Assembly: GCA_002707525.1 (NCBI GenBank)
Contig: PAND01000018.1
Span: forward strand, 3,759 to 67,758
From: Flavobacteriales bacterium
Lineage (GTDB): Bacteria > Bacteroidota > Bacteroidia > Flavobacteriales > Schleiferiaceae
Reading direction: 5' to 3'
DNA length: 64,000 bases
This document shows, piece after piece, positions 1 through 9,718 of the stretch. The notes below the pieces were generated by a model. The model was not told the DNA's origin, did no database searches, and saw only the letters and a list, made by a program, of their open reading frames with translations. The position numbers were made by a program, and so were the translations under genes. How positions within the stretch are numbered: position 1 is the first letter of the stretch; every line of letters begins with the position of its first letter.

Positions 1-3000
1 AATATTACTTGGCATAGGGCATGAAACCGGAACACAATTAGCCATCAAAGTGGCTTGTGTGCCAACTGCAAAATTACCCGTAGTCACAGAGGTAGTTTGA
101 GAACCTGAAGAATTTGAAAGAGTGTAACTTACCTCTGTTGGAAATGAGCCTGCAGAAGAATTTATCACCGTAATCTGTGTTCCGCTACATACCTGAAAAT
201 CTAAAGTTGAGGAATTTCCTGTGGCAAATGTAAATAACGGTCCTGGCTGTCCGTTCAAGAGTAAGCTTACCTCTGCTCCATTCCAACCATCTCCAAAGGA
301 ATCGAACATACTCATGGTCCAAGTACATAGTTCGGATGTATCACATAGATTCGTACAGAAAGTAATTGGTCCTACTGTATCACTAACTCCATTGGTTCCA
401 CAATCCGCTATCATGAATACATCATAACAGGAATTAGAGGATAAACCATTAATTGTAAAATTGTTTGAGGTTGTTGAACCCAAAAAGCTATTTGTAGTAC
501 CTGTTGATTGTGCAAATCCAACTGGGCCCCATTCATAAACGAATGTACCGGTGTTGCCATTTGTATTGAAACTAAATGTAGCGTCATTCTTGCCAGCACT
601 GTAGGTCAATGAATGCGGAGTTGGACAAGGAGGTGGAGGGCCTACATAAATATCGTCAATTGCCATATCTCCAGTAAACGAACCGCCATATGAGCCGCCA
701 AAACGGATATATGTAGTCGCAGATGTATACCCAGTTAAATCTACCACCGCATCTAAGTAGGGATCAGATTGATTAGATTGCTGCTGACCACTGAGCGTAT
801 ATAACGTGGTCCAATTCACGTTGTCAGAGGAGACCTCTACCGTTAAATCCCCCATTGTTGCTCCATGCATGTGATAAGCGAATTCTATTACAGCATTAGG
901 TAATGCACTCAAATCAAATATGGGCAAATAAGCATATTCAATGTTGTTTGTTGGTGTTCCCGAAGTTTCTAAATACAAGTAATAATCACCCGAATTACCG
1001 TTTAATGGACCTGTACCGAACGAACCTGTTCCCATTCCGTCCCAAGTCCAACCAAAACCACTAAGTGACGTTTTGATTCCGCTCCAGCACACAGGAATTA
1101 TACCCGACCAAGCCTCAAAGTCCTCATTAAAAGGGGGCAATGTAGCTCCACATGCAGTGGTTAAAGTGAGGGGGCCGTTTGAAGGACTCATAAACCCGTT
1201 AGAACACTTTTGATAGAAATACACATCATAGGAGGTGCTTGGAAGTAGACCAGTTAACCAATAAGGCGATGAAGACGTGGAATCCATTACACCTGTACTT
1301 TGGGAGAAGTTTGGTGTAAAACCGGCCGCGCCGTATTCTATGTAGGTTGTGACCCCTGAAGAAGTAAATAATACTTCCGCTGAATCTATACCCACAGTAC
1401 CCAAACTCAAAGAGGTAGGAGGGATACACAACGGTGCATTAGTTACAGTAATCTCATCAATGTATACACCGTTAAACGTTGTGGTAGTAGTAGACGCAAT
1501 AACAATGTATTGGTCACTCATGTTATAACCCGATACTGAATCAAGGTATACGGTATACTTATTCCAAACAGAACTATTGGCAACACTTAACGTATCTATG
1601 ATATGTAAGTTGGTTAAATCCGAAGGACTACTTACACTTCCAATGATTACATCATTTCCAGCAGAAAATCCGCTATTGGCCATGTAAACGTCAAGTTGTT
1701 TATTTCCGCTATCTAGTCCCATTATAGCCGGACTTATGAGTGCCTCAATTGCAGAATCACCGCTGTTGTATAAGAAGTACATCTGATTTCCCACGTATGG
1801 AGCTATATTAAAGGTAGATCCGGATATATAGCCGTATCCCTGAGCCGCAGGGTTCTCCTCATAATACCAACAAGAAGGTGCGTTTGAATTGTTGAAACCG
1901 CCTATTGAATCAGTATCAAAGCTCTCGTATAGCGGCGTAGATACTGCTATACAGGGCGTTAAAATAGTATAGGGGCCTGCAAAAAGACTAGTTCCACTTG
2001 AGTCCGCTGTACAATCGTTCTGAATGTAAAAGTCATAAGCGGTATTTGGACTAAGATTAACTACGGTTACTGTTGTGTCATTTACGGACACCACCGTACC
2101 GTTTCCGGTTCCTTGATAAAAACCAGCTAGACCATATTCTACCACAAAATTAGTATCACTAGACATCCAAGTGAAAGTGCCTGAAGAATCTGTAGCAGTT
2201 AAGCTAGAAAACATAGGAGCTGGACAAGCTGTGTTACAGTAAGAAGTAAATTGGGCCATTTGTGTGCCCATTGTAGTGTTGAATGTATTACCGTATGATG
2301 CCACATTCACACCAAAGGAGCTTACATTAAGTCCAATCTCACCGGGATAGAACCCCGTTTGACTGACCTCAACAGAAAAAGTCTCACCAGAACACAAATA
2401 GACCGTTTCGGTATATGAAAATCCTGTGGTAAAGTTTGACCCCAAAGTATACTCTACACCTCCCGTTGCATTGAGAATCTGAATTTCCGCTCCATTCCAA
2501 CCGTCACCGTAAGAATCCGTTAATTCAAAATCATACTGACAAGTATTAGATAGTTGACATTGCAGCGTTTGGAAGTTCACGGGGCCTAGAGCCGGGCTAA
2601 TAGAACTGTCTGGGCACATCTGATACACATAAATATCATATGACGTTCCTGTATCTAGTCCCGTTAACCAATACGGCTGTGTGCCAGGAATGACTATAAA
2701 ACCTGGAGTAGAAGTGAAATTTGGCGTAAATCCTGCAGGACCAAATTCTAGATACGTTTCAAGACCCGAACTAGCATAGCTTACAAGGGCTGAGTCGATT
2801 CCAACATTGGTCACACCAAGAGCGGTAGGAGATAAACATGATGGGCTGTTAACTGTATCAATTATCACTGTATAATCTTCAACAGCTCCCCAAATAAATG
2901 AATTACATGGATCTATTGATAAGAGCGTCCCATTCTCTTCTTGCATTACCCTTAATCTTGTAGAACCCAGGTTTGCAGTGGCAGGAACTGTGAAACTGAA

Positions 3001-3369
3001 AGTCTGTGTCACGGTTGGCATACCATCATAGGCGCCAAGTTCTTCTCCAGGGTCGTCAAAATCACCATCAGCATTGAAATCAATCCAAGCGGCTATAGCA
3101 CCAGAATAGTTTCCTCCACAAGTACCCATTTCTATATCAATAGAATAATTGGCGCCAATAGAAACATCCGCAGAATAGACTGCAGTAAAGTCTTGCACTC
3201 CAGTTGTACCACAAGATGAATCCGTATTTGAAATGTTTAAAGTATTACCTGAAAGAATGACGGCGGTAATTTCTGAATCAAAAGTAGAGGATGGCCCAGC
3301 TGCACAATACACTTGTGCGTTAGCTTGAAAAGTTAAGGCCGTAAATAGCAGTAGAACTAATTTTTTCAT
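1..3369 (-). CDS. Large secreted multidomain adhesin-like protein (GEVED, fibronectin-type and cleaved-adhesin/MAM-like modules), 3' end cut off by window
   Basis: The reading frame starts at ATG 3367-3369 and is open to base 1, so at least 1123 residues are present and the C-terminus is missing. A signal peptide (MKKLVLLLFTALTFQANA) is followed by a GEVED-type domain (about residues 20-160, with AWIDFNADGDFDDPGEELG). Then come fibronectin-III-like modules with repeated phrases such as GLDTGTSYDIYVYQMC and LLPSTSYDVYFYQKC, and two modules resembling cleaved-adhesin/MAM domains (around 1950-1450 and 1150-640). The motif DSYGDGWNGAE / DSFGDGWNGAE occurs twice (near 2490-2530 and 270-310). The architecture is typical of T9SS-secreted surface proteins of Bacteroidota; the sorting domain itself would lie outside the window. 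Role in adhesion or substrate binding is inferred from domains only. Confidence 0.85.
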   Translation of the reverse strand, partial: MKKLVLLLFTALTFQANAQVYCAAGPSSTFDSEITAVILSGNTLNISNTDSSCGTTGVQDFTAVYSADVSIGANYSIDIEMGTCGGNYSGAIAAWIDFNADGDFDDPGEELGAYDGMPTVTQTFSFTVPATANLGSTRLRVMQEENGTLLSIDPCNSFIWGAVEDYTVIIDTVNSPSCLSPTALGVTNVGIDSALVSYASSGLETYLEFGPAGFTPNFTSTPGFIVIPGTQPYWLTGLDTGTSYDIYVYQMCPDSSISPALGPVNFQTLQCQLSNTCQYDFELTDSYGDGWNGAEIQILNATGGVEYTLGSNFTTGFSYTETVYLCSGETFSVEVSQTGFYPGEIGLNVSSFGVNVASYGNTFNTTMGTQMAQFTSYCNTACPAPMFSSLTATDSSGTFTWMSSDTNFVVEYGLAGFYQGTGNGTVVSVNDTTVTVVNLSPNTAYDFYIQNDCTADSSGTSLFAGPYTILTPCIAVSTPLYESFDTDSIGGFNNSNAPSCWYYEENPAAQGYGYISGSTFNIAPYVGNQMYFLYNSGDSAIEALISPAIMGLDSGNKQLDVYMANSGFSAGNDVIIGSVSSPSDLTNLHIIDTLSVANSSVWNKYTVYLDSVSGYNMSDQYIVIASTTTTTFNGVYIDEITVTNAPLCIPPTSLSLGTVGIDSAEVLFTSSGVTTYIEYGAAGFTPNFSQSTGVMDSTSSSPYWLTGLLPSTSYDVYFYQKCSNGFMSPSNGPLTLTTACGATLPPFNEDFEAWSGIIPVCWSGIKTSLSGFGWTWDGMGTGSFGTGPLNGNSGDYYLYLETSGTPTNNIEYAYLPIFDLSALPNAVIEFAYHMHGATMGDLTVEVSSDNVNWTTLYTLSGQQQSNQSDPYLDAVVDLTGYTSATTYIRFGGSYGGSFTGDMAIDDIYVGPPPPCPTPHSLTYSAGKNDATFSFNTNGNTGTFVYEWGPVGFAQSTGTTNSFLGSTTSNNFTINGLSSNSCYDVFMIADCGTNGVSDTVGPITFCTNLCDTSELCTWTMSMFDSFGDGWNGAEVSLLLNGQPGPLFTFATGNSSTLDFQVCSGTQITVINSSAGSFPTEVSYTLSNSSGSQTTSVTTGNFAVGTQATLMANCVPVSCPMPSNI

Positions 3370-3642
3370 ACAGGTTTATTTTACTTTAAGAGGAAACAAA
3401 AGTCTCTTAATTCTTAGAATCAAACCTCACGTGTAACGGTGAAAATTCAATTTTCCATTGGTTAAAGTTATTTCTTGAATCCTTTTTATTGTCTTATAGA
3501 TTCACATATAAGGTTACAAGTTACTTCATTCTAATAAAGAATATCCTTGGTATACACACTTAATTATGGAATGTTAAAAGATAAGGCGTTAAATAATCAT
3601 ACCACTGAGCGTACAATGATTAGAATTAATGACCTTTAGACT

Positions 3643-4734
3643 ATGATACGATTTGTGCATATTGCTGCTTTAATCTCTATGCTGAGCTGCGCCGTGCAGA
3701 GTAAACCAGAGGGAGGGCCTAAAGATGAAATGCCGCCGGAAATAATTACACAACAGCCGGTAGCTGGAGAATTGAACTATACTGAAGGTGAAGCTTGGGT
3801 TACGTTTGATGAATACATTCAAGGAAACTCCTTGAGAGGCAATATTATTTCTAGTCCACCTTTAGAAAATATAGAGTTTGAGGTCAGAGGAAAAAAATTG
3901 ACTTTGAATTGGAATGCAAAACAGCATATCAAAGAAACCACATACAGGATCTCTTTAGGTGACCAAATCGGCGATTTAAACGAGAACAACAAGGTCCAAA
4001 ACCTTGAATTTGTTTGGAGTACCGGGAGTTCAATTGACAGCATGCAAATCAATGGTCATATTAATCTGAAGGGAGAAGGCGCTTTAGACGATTTAACAAT
4101 TTGGTTATTGCCCACTCGTTCAGATTCTATTCATAACCCGATATTTAGCGCTGCCCCAAACAGAGATGGCAACTTTAAGCTTAAATATCTACCCATTGAC
4201 ACATTCGATATTTTAGTATTTCAAGACTTGAATTTTGATAAAATTTGGGATAACAACAATGAAGACTTTGGATTTTTAAAGAGAGTATCTACCGAAGTAG
4301 ACTCCCAACTTGTAGAAGTGAATTATTCTACAGAAAAGTTTGTTATCCCTGATCTAGATACTTTAGCATTAGATTCCTTACACCTTTATCTAGACACTGC
4401 TTCTGAGACTAGATTGGGATTGGTTAGCTACATTATTCCTCCATCAGCAAGCAATGTAAAAATGTTTGCAATAAATGGGTCTATTGAACTAATTGACCTA
4501 AGTGTCAAAGCTGGACAAGACACTACAATCACCGCTTATCAAAAGTGTCTACCAGGTAAATATGACGTATTTGGATACGTTGATGATAATAATAATGGAA
4601 AATGGGACGGTCCTTCTTGGGAATTGAATTTTTACGGAGAACGTCTTATTTCTGGGCAGTCGTTTGAGGTGAAGGCCAACTGGGAATTAGATCAACCAAT
4701 CAAACTTGACAATTCAACAGAAAATGAAGAGTAA
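3643..4734 (+). CDS. Ig-like (Big_5-type) domain lipoprotein
   Basis: 363 residues. The N-terminus has a short hydrophobic signal ending in the lipobox LSC (Cys about residue 16), followed by the phrase EGGPKDEMPPEI, which is characteristic of a widespread Bacteroidota lipoprotein family with an N-terminal bacterial Ig-like (Big_5) domain. The C-terminal part includes an Asp/Asn-rich segment (DDNNNGKWDG) that looks like a calcium-binding loop and is usual in this family. The protein is probably anchored in the outer membrane or facing the periplasm; its function is not known. Its last 11 bases overlap the start of the TPR gene, so the two are probably co-transcribed. The start ATG is the first after an upstream AT-rich region without clear promoter. 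Confidence 0.8.
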   Translation: MIRFVHIAALISMLSCAVQSKPEGGPKDEMPPEIITQQPVAGELNYTEGEAWVTFDEYIQGNSLRGNIISSPPLENIEFEVRGKKLTLNWNAKQHIKETTYRISLGDQIGDLNENNKVQNLEFVWSTGSSIDSMQINGHINLKGEGALDDLTIWLLPTRSDSIHNPIFSAAPNRDGNFKLKYLPIDTFDILVFQDLNFDKIWDNNNEDFGFLKRVSTEVDSQLVEVNYSTEKFVIPDLDTLALDSLHLYLDTASETRLGLVSYIIPPSASNVKMFAINGSIELIDLSVKAGQDTTITAYQKCLPGKYDVFGYVDDNNNGKWDGPSWELNFYGERLISGQSFEVKANWELDQPIKLDNSTENEE

Positions 4735-5998
4735 ACTATTAGCTGCACTTCTTCTTGTTTCCATGTATACTGCTGCACAAGGCAGCTATATTAGTAGACT
4801 ATGGAATATCAAGAGTTATGATAAAATCATTGAATTTTCCGCAAAAGCAGAAACGCTAAGTGGACGTGATAATATGATTGTTGGGAGAGCCTATATGGCG
4901 ATTATTCCCTTGCAACCTAAAAAAGCTCTTTATCATTACGACTTGGCCATTCAAAAAAGAATGAACGGTGAAGACCTTTATTTTTTTCATGCAGAGGCAA
5001 ATTATGAATTAAAGCAATTAAATGCTGCTTTAGCCGACTTAGAAAAGTGTCTTGAGTTTCGAAAAGACCACCAAAAGTATTTGCTCTTTAAGGCTGCCAT
5101 AGAATATGAAAAAGGGGATTTAAATGCTTCTTACAAAAGCTATTTTACATTATCTGAACTTTACGACAAACAAACCCCTTTTTACATGCTCGCAGTGATT
5201 TCTCTAGAGAGAGAAAACCATTACAAAGCGAGAGAATGGATTGATGCTAATATGCTTCGATTTGACGAGGGCAAGGACTTCTGGAGAATGACATCAGAAC
5301 AGCAAGTTGAGTTAGAATGGAGAATATTTAAAGACTATGAAAAATCACTTAAATCCCAAGAAGGACTTTTAAGCTACTTCCCAGATAATGCCTCTTATTT
5401 GATAAATCGAATTTGCTTAAATAGAATCTTACACAGAGATAGTATTGGCGTTTGGGCGGAAAATGACCTTCTCAAAAGGTATAACGAAAACAACTTGCCA
5501 CTTGAATACTATAAAAAAGGGAGTATTAAAGTCGGAGAATATATTCGGAATAACGGACTAGTTGAAGATTATCTCACCTTCCGTCCAAATCTATTTAAAA
5601 ACACTAAATACAGCAGGTACTACATCAGCGAAACAGGATCTATTGTTGGCAAGCACACATCAGGACTCATTACAAACCCCATAGATTCTTCAATGAAATT
5701 ATGGGATTTCCGTAGAGGTGATTCGCGCTTCGTTTTAGGCGCAACAGACACCTCCTATTTAGGCTTTGTTCAATTATTCGAAACTCCTGATAGTACAATG
5801 CAGAATTTTGATTTTTTTATGCAGGCATTTTCGGATTCTACGCAACTTGACACGAACTTTATCTCTAAGCCTGAAGAACTTATTGAACTTTCTTCACCTA
5901 AAGATACCATTATTGGGGATAGCTCAATAAATGATACATCAAGAACGTTCAAACAGCTTGAAATTAAAGATTCCCTAGAGTCTCCTAAAAGCCGCTAA
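4724..5998 (+). CDS. Secreted TPR-repeat protein
   Basis: 424 residues when started at ATG 4724; an in-frame TTG 18 bases upstream (4706) is less likely because MKSKLLAALLLVSMYTAAQG at the ATG forms a normal signal peptide. The middle of the protein consists of helical tetratricopeptide-like repeats (segments such as ALYHYDLAIQKRMNGEDLYF and AALADLEKCLEFRKDHQKYL). The C-terminus after about residue 280 is not repeat-like and ends in a Ser/Asp/Lys-rich tail. It overlaps the preceding lipoprotein gene by 11 bases and probably acts with it. TPR proteins are protein-protein interaction scaffolds; the partner is not evident here. It ends 7 bases from the convergent SCO-family gene with no hairpin between. 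Confidence 0.75.
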   Translation: MKSKLLAALLLVSMYTAAQGSYISRLWNIKSYDKIIEFSAKAETLSGRDNMIVGRAYMAIIPLQPKKALYHYDLAIQKRMNGEDLYFFHAEANYELKQLNAALADLEKCLEFRKDHQKYLLFKAAIEYEKGDLNASYKSYFTLSELYDKQTPFYMLAVISLERENHYKAREWIDANMLRFDEGKDFWRMTSEQQVELEWRIFKDYEKSLKSQEGLLSYFPDNASYLINRICLNRILHRDSIGVWAENDLLKRYNENNLPLEYYKKGSIKVGEYIRNNGLVEDYLTFRPNLFKNTKYSRYYISETGSIVGKHTSGLITNPIDSSMKLWDFRRGDSRFVLGATDTSYLGFVQLFETPDSTMQNFDFFMQAFSDSTQLDTNFISKPEELIELSSPKDTIIGDSSINDTSRTFKQLEIKDSLESPKSR

Positions 5999-6005
5999 GA
6001 GACCA

Positions 6006-6683
6006 CTATTTATTAGTCAGTAGTATTTCAATATCCTCGATTAAACGGTCCACTTCTAATGAATTAGTGCCGTCATAGAAGCCGCGAATACGCTTTTTCT
6101 TATCTACCAAAATCACATTTTCTGTATGTATAAAGTCGTGCTCGTCAAAGCTCGTGCCTTGCTCCATAACTGCAAAGTATTCTCTTCGTGCTAATCGATA
6201 CAATTCGCTTTTTTCGCCAGTGAGCAAATGCCACTTGCCTTTGATTGCGCCAATTCTTTGTCCATACTCAAACATAACTTCTACTGAATCTATTTCGGGC
6301 ATAACAGTGTGACTCACTAAATGTACTTGTTGCTCATTTTCATAGACTTTCTGAATACGTTGAAAATTTTTACCCATGTCAATGCAGATAGTTGGACAGG
6401 TGGTGAAAAAGAAATCAGCAACATAAATTTTGTTCTGAAGTAAGGTGGAATCTACTTCAGCTCCCCACTGATCCGTTAATACAAAATCTCCAATACGATG
6501 ACCTCTCCCCACTCGTTCTAAATCTTCATCCACTAGGGATGTATTCAAGTCTACTGGGTTGTAAATGGGTAATACACGTTTCGGTTTCAGAATTTCAAAT
6601 GCAGCTGAAGAGCCAACGGCGAAAACAAAAATAAGTGCAGCTATTTTCAACCATTCCGAAGGTCTGAGGTTTATCTTTATCAT
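6006..6683 (-). CDS. SCO1/SenC-family copper chaperone-like protein
   Basis: 225 residues, with an N-terminal membrane anchor (about residues 12-28) and a periplasmic thioredoxin-like domain. The copper-binding CxxxC motif is present in FFFTTCPTICIDMG (Cys96, Cys100) and the third ligand is probably His186 in DFIHTENVILVD. SCO proteins deliver copper to, or act as thiol reductases for, the CuA centre of cytochrome c oxidase. The gene diverges from a cytochrome c gene with only 18 bases between start codons, which fits a role in respiration. A perfect -7 type element (TAATTTTG on the minus strand) lies immediately before the ATG, but no matching -33 element was found, so a promoter is not called. 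Confidence 0.88.
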   Translation of the reverse strand: MIKINLRPSEWLKIAALIFVFAVGSSAAFEILKPKRVLPIYNPVDLNTSLVDEDLERVGRGHRIGDFVLTDQWGAEVDSTLLQNKIYVADFFFTTCPTICIDMGKNFQRIQKVYENEQQVHLVSHTVMPEIDSVEVMFEYGQRIGAIKGKWHLLTGEKSELYRLARREYFAVMEQGTSFDEHDFIHTENVILVDKKKRIRGFYDGTNSLEVDRLIEDIEILLTNK

Positions 6684-6701
6684 AGTACAAAATTACGGCA
6701 G

Positions 6702-7100
6702 ATGAAATCTATTACTACCTTTATATACCACGCTTTTACGAGCATTTTGTTCGCAGGTTTTATTATTAGTTGCTCCTCAGACATGGAGACCAACTCTAGT
6801 GCTTCGGAGAATTCTCAACTAAATAAAATTGAAAGACCTAATATTCCCGTGGAGGTTAAGGATATTCTTGCAAAAAGCACCTGTTTAGGTTGTCACAAAA
6901 TGAATACTAAGCTTATAGGCCCTTCGTACTCAGAAATAGCCTTGAAAGGATATAGTGAAGAAACAATCATTGACCTCATTAAGAACCCAAATCCAAAAAA
7001 TTGGCCAGAATATCCGCCAATGGCTCCCATAACGTGGCTCGCTGAAGAAGAATTAGCTACTATTGCATCTTGGATTAGCACCTTGAAAACGATAGAATAA
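6702..7100 (+). CDS. Small c-type cytochrome lipoprotein
   Basis: 132 residues. The signal peptide ends in a lipobox (FIISC, Cys24), so the protein is probably a membrane-anchored lipoprotein. One heme-binding motif CLGCH is at residues 61-65, and Met108 in PPMAPI is a good axial ligand. The length and order (heme motif, GPSYSEIA, PPM.P, terminal helix ending ATIASWISTL) match class I cytochromes of the c551/c552 type. It is divergent from the SCO-family gene and is followed after 10 bases by the ABC-F gene. It probably carries electrons to an oxidase or another periplasmic acceptor; the partner is not in the window. Confidence 0.88.
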   Translation: MKSITTFIYHAFTSILFAGFIISCSSDMETNSSASENSQLNKIERPNIPVEVKDILAKSTCLGCHKMNTKLIGPSYSEIALKGYSEETIIDLIKNPNPKNWPEYPPMAPITWLAEEELATIASWISTLKTIE

Positions 7101-7110
7101 GAGCAGCAAA

Positions 7111-8982
7111 TTGGACGCAAGAAACTTACTTTCAGTACATAAAATAAGCAAATCATACGGTATTAAAACCCTGTACCAAGACATTACCTTTGGTATACAT
7201 GAGGGAGAGAAAATTGCAATTGTAGCCAAAAACGGGGCAGGTAAAAGTACGCTCATGAATACTCTTATGGATCCAGCAAGCGCTGATTCTGGAGAGGTGA
7301 CGTTTCGCAATGGAATCACTATCAAACACTTAGACCAGCAACCCTCGTTCCAAGACGGACTAACCGTTCGTGAAATTCTTTATCATAGTGATCATCCAGG
7401 TCTTCAGGCTTTAAGAGAATATGAAGGAATCGTTGCGTCTGGAGATGGCACAAGATTGCAAGAAGCTTTAGATAAAGTAGAGGCAACAGGAGGTTGGAAT
7501 TTAGAAGGTCGTATACAAGAAATGCACGGCCGGATGGGTTTACCGGATATGGAGCGAACTGTAAATCATTTTTCAGGTGGTGAAATCAAGCGTTTAGCAA
7601 TGGCTCAGTTGTTCTTAGAGGAGCCTGATTTGATTCTAATGGATGAGCCTACCAATCATTTAGATTTAGATATCATTGAATGGTTGGAAGAGTATCTAAT
7701 TAATTATAAAGGTGCTGTACTAATGATTACTCATGACAGGTATTTTCTTGAGCGCATATGCGGAACCATTTACGAATTAGAAAACCTTCAATTTTATAAG
7801 TACGAGGGAAATTACAGCTACTATTTGGAACAAAAAGAAGCACGTGAGGCAAATGAGGCTGCGCATAGACACAAAACCAAGCAACTCTTTAAAAAAGAGT
7901 TAGAATGGATGAGGAGAACTCCAAGTGCACGAACGGGAAAAGCTAAAGACAGAATTGATCGATTCCAACAAGTAAAAAAAGAAGCAAAAAAGCGAACCGA
8001 AAATAATGAAGTCACCCTTGAGCTCAATGCTCAGCGTTTAGGAGGGAAGATTTTGGAGCTTCACAAAGTATCCAAAAGCTTTCCAGATAAACTCTTGATT
8101 GAGCAATTCAATTACATATTCAAACGAGGGGAGCGGATTGGCATTGTTGGGCCAAATGGAAGTGGAAAGTCTACTCTTCTTAAACTCATTATGGGAGAAT
8201 TAGACCCAGATCAAGGAAAAATAATCACTGGAGACACTGTATTATTTGGACATTATACTCAAGAAGGTATCATCCACAAAGACAACTTAAAAGTTATTGA
8301 AGTTGTACAAGAAATAGGCGAGTATATTACCTTAAAAAAGGGACAAAAACTAACCGCCTCACAGCTCTGTGAAAGATTTCTTTTTGACGGTCATCAACAG
8401 TATGCCTATGTAAGCACGCTTAGCGGTGGAGAGCGCAGAAGATTATACCTGCTAACTATCCTCATGAAGAATCCAAACTTTTTAATTCTTGATGAACCTA
8501 CTAATGATTTAGACATTCTAACCCTTCAAGCACTTGAAAGCTTCCTTGAAGAATATTCAGGCTGTTTGTTAGTCGTGAGTCATGATAGATATTTTCTAGA
8601 TAAACTATGCGACCACTTATTCATTTTTGAGGGTAGTGGACGAATTAAGGATTTTAATGGTAGGTACTATGAATGGCGAGAGGAGAAAAAGAAACAAGAC
8701 GCTATTCGCATTACATCATCAAAAGAAAAACCAAAAGAAGAGCCCAGAAAAGAAAGGGTAAAAACGAAACTCAGTTTTATAGAAAAGCGCGAGTGGGAAG
8801 AACTACCAAAAGAGATTGCCGCTCTAGAGAAACGCAGAGATGCGCTCAATGCGATCTTCCAATCAACTAAACAAGATCCTCAAGAAGTAGAGTTGGCCTC
8901 AGTTGAAATTAAAGTTGTTTTAGCCACTTTAGATGAAAAAGAAATGAGATGGCTGGAACTCAGCGAGTTTGATTATGAATAA
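7111..8982 (+). CDS. uup: ABC-F family ATPase, Uup type
   Basis: 623 residues with two ATP-binding cassettes and no membrane segments. Walker A motifs are AKNGAGKST and GPNGSGKST, signature motifs FSGGE and LSGGE, and Walker B motifs LILMDEPTNHLD and FLILDEPTNDLD. The inter-domain linker is Lys/Glu-rich, and a coiled-coil C-terminal extension (about residues 545-623) is the mark of the Uup subgroup. ABC-F proteins act on the ribosome or, for Uup, in branched DNA/ribosome quality processes. The start must be TTG 7111: an in-frame stop lies at 7093-7095, no ATG or GTG occurs between it and the first Walker A motif, and the first in-frame ATG is past that motif. It begins 10 bases after the cytochrome c stop. 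Confidence 0.85.
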   Translation: MDARNLLSVHKISKSYGIKTLYQDITFGIHEGEKIAIVAKNGAGKSTLMNTLMDPASADSGEVTFRNGITIKHLDQQPSFQDGLTVREILYHSDHPGLQALREYEGIVASGDGTRLQEALDKVEATGGWNLEGRIQEMHGRMGLPDMERTVNHFSGGEIKRLAMAQLFLEEPDLILMDEPTNHLDLDIIEWLEEYLINYKGAVLMITHDRYFLERICGTIYELENLQFYKYEGNYSYYLEQKEAREANEAAHRHKTKQLFKKELEWMRRTPSARTGKAKDRIDRFQQVKKEAKKRTENNEVTLELNAQRLGGKILELHKVSKSFPDKLLIEQFNYIFKRGERIGIVGPNGSGKSTLLKLIMGELDPDQGKIITGDTVLFGHYTQEGIIHKDNLKVIEVVQEIGEYITLKKGQKLTASQLCERFLFDGHQQYAYVSTLSGGERRRLYLLTILMKNPNFLILDEPTNDLDILTLQALESFLEEYSGCLLVVSHDRYFLDKLCDHLFIFEGSGRIKDFNGRYYEWREEKKKQDAIRITSSKEKPKEEPRKERVKTKLSFIEKREWEELPKEIAALEKRRDALNAIFQSTKQDPQEVELASVEIKVVLATLDEKEMRWLELSEFDYE

Positions 8983-9019
8983 CTATTTTTAGATTTCCTA
9001 ACCACCCTAAAGAACCCAT

Positions 9020-9712
9020 ATGCCAACCACAAATACCATCCTTCAATTGCGCGGTATCACGCGAGATTTTAAATTAGGTTCTCAGATCGTTCATGTTCTT
9101 AAAGGAATTGATCTAGATATTGGAAAAAATGAATACGTTGCCTTAATGGGTCCTTCAGGTTCGGGTAAATCTACCCTCATGAATTTATTAGGTTGTTTGG
9201 ATACACCTACAAGCGGAACCTATGAATTAAATAGAACGGATGTAAGTTCGCTAAATGATAATGCCTTAGCTGAGATTCGAAACTCAGAAATAGGTTTTGT
9301 CTTTCAAACATTCAATCTACTTCCTCGTTCAACTGCTTTAGAAAATGTGGCTTTACCTTTAGTCTATGCCGGTCTAAGCAAAGAAGAGCGCTTAGCTCGA
9401 GCTGCTGAAGTATTAGACCAAGTTGGACTTTCTGACCGCATGGACCACCGGCCAAACCAGCTTTCAGGTGGTCAAAGACAGCGGGTGGCAGTCGCGAGAG
9501 CATTAGTCAATAGACCCGCTTTAATATTGGCAGACGAACCAACAGGTAATTTAGATTCAAAGACTTCTTTGGAAATAATGAAGCTTTTCGATGAAATTCA
9601 AGCGGCAGGAAATACAGTTATATTAGTTACACATGAGGAGGATATTGCCCAGTATGCCAAACGCGTAATTCGTTTAGTAGACGGTAATATACATTCAGAT
9701 ACAATCAAATAA
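9020..9712 (+). CDS. ABC transporter ATP-binding protein, LolD/MacB type, without adjacent permease
   Basis: 230 residues forming one complete ATPase domain: Walker [11 protein letters not shown]-loop in [19 protein letters not shown], signature [15 protein letters not shown], Walker [13 protein letters not shown] and H-loop His in VILVTHEED. The family drives FtsX-like permeases for lipoprotein release, macrolide or peptide export. It lies 37 bases after uup and only 6 bases before the DPP4-type gene, and no permease gene is next to it; the two FtsX-type permeases at 59466-61894 have their own ATPase. The partner must be encoded elsewhere. Confidence 0.88.
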   Translation: MPTTNTILQLRGITRDFKLGSQIVHVLKGIDLDIGKNEYVALMGPSGSGKSTLMNLLGCLDTPTSGTYELNRTDVSSLNDNALAEIRNSEIGFVFQTFNLLPRSTALENVALPLVYAGLSKEERLARAAEVLDQVGLSDRMDHRPNQLSGGQRQRVAVARALVNRPALILADEPTGNLDSKTSLEIMKLFDEIQAAGNTVILVTHEEDIAQYAKRVIRLVDGNIHSDTIK

Positions 9713-9718
9713 TCCTAA

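Noticed and set aside
411-1429. Small minus-strand frames within the giant adhesin
   Set aside because: They lie in other frames of the continuous adhesin reading frame.
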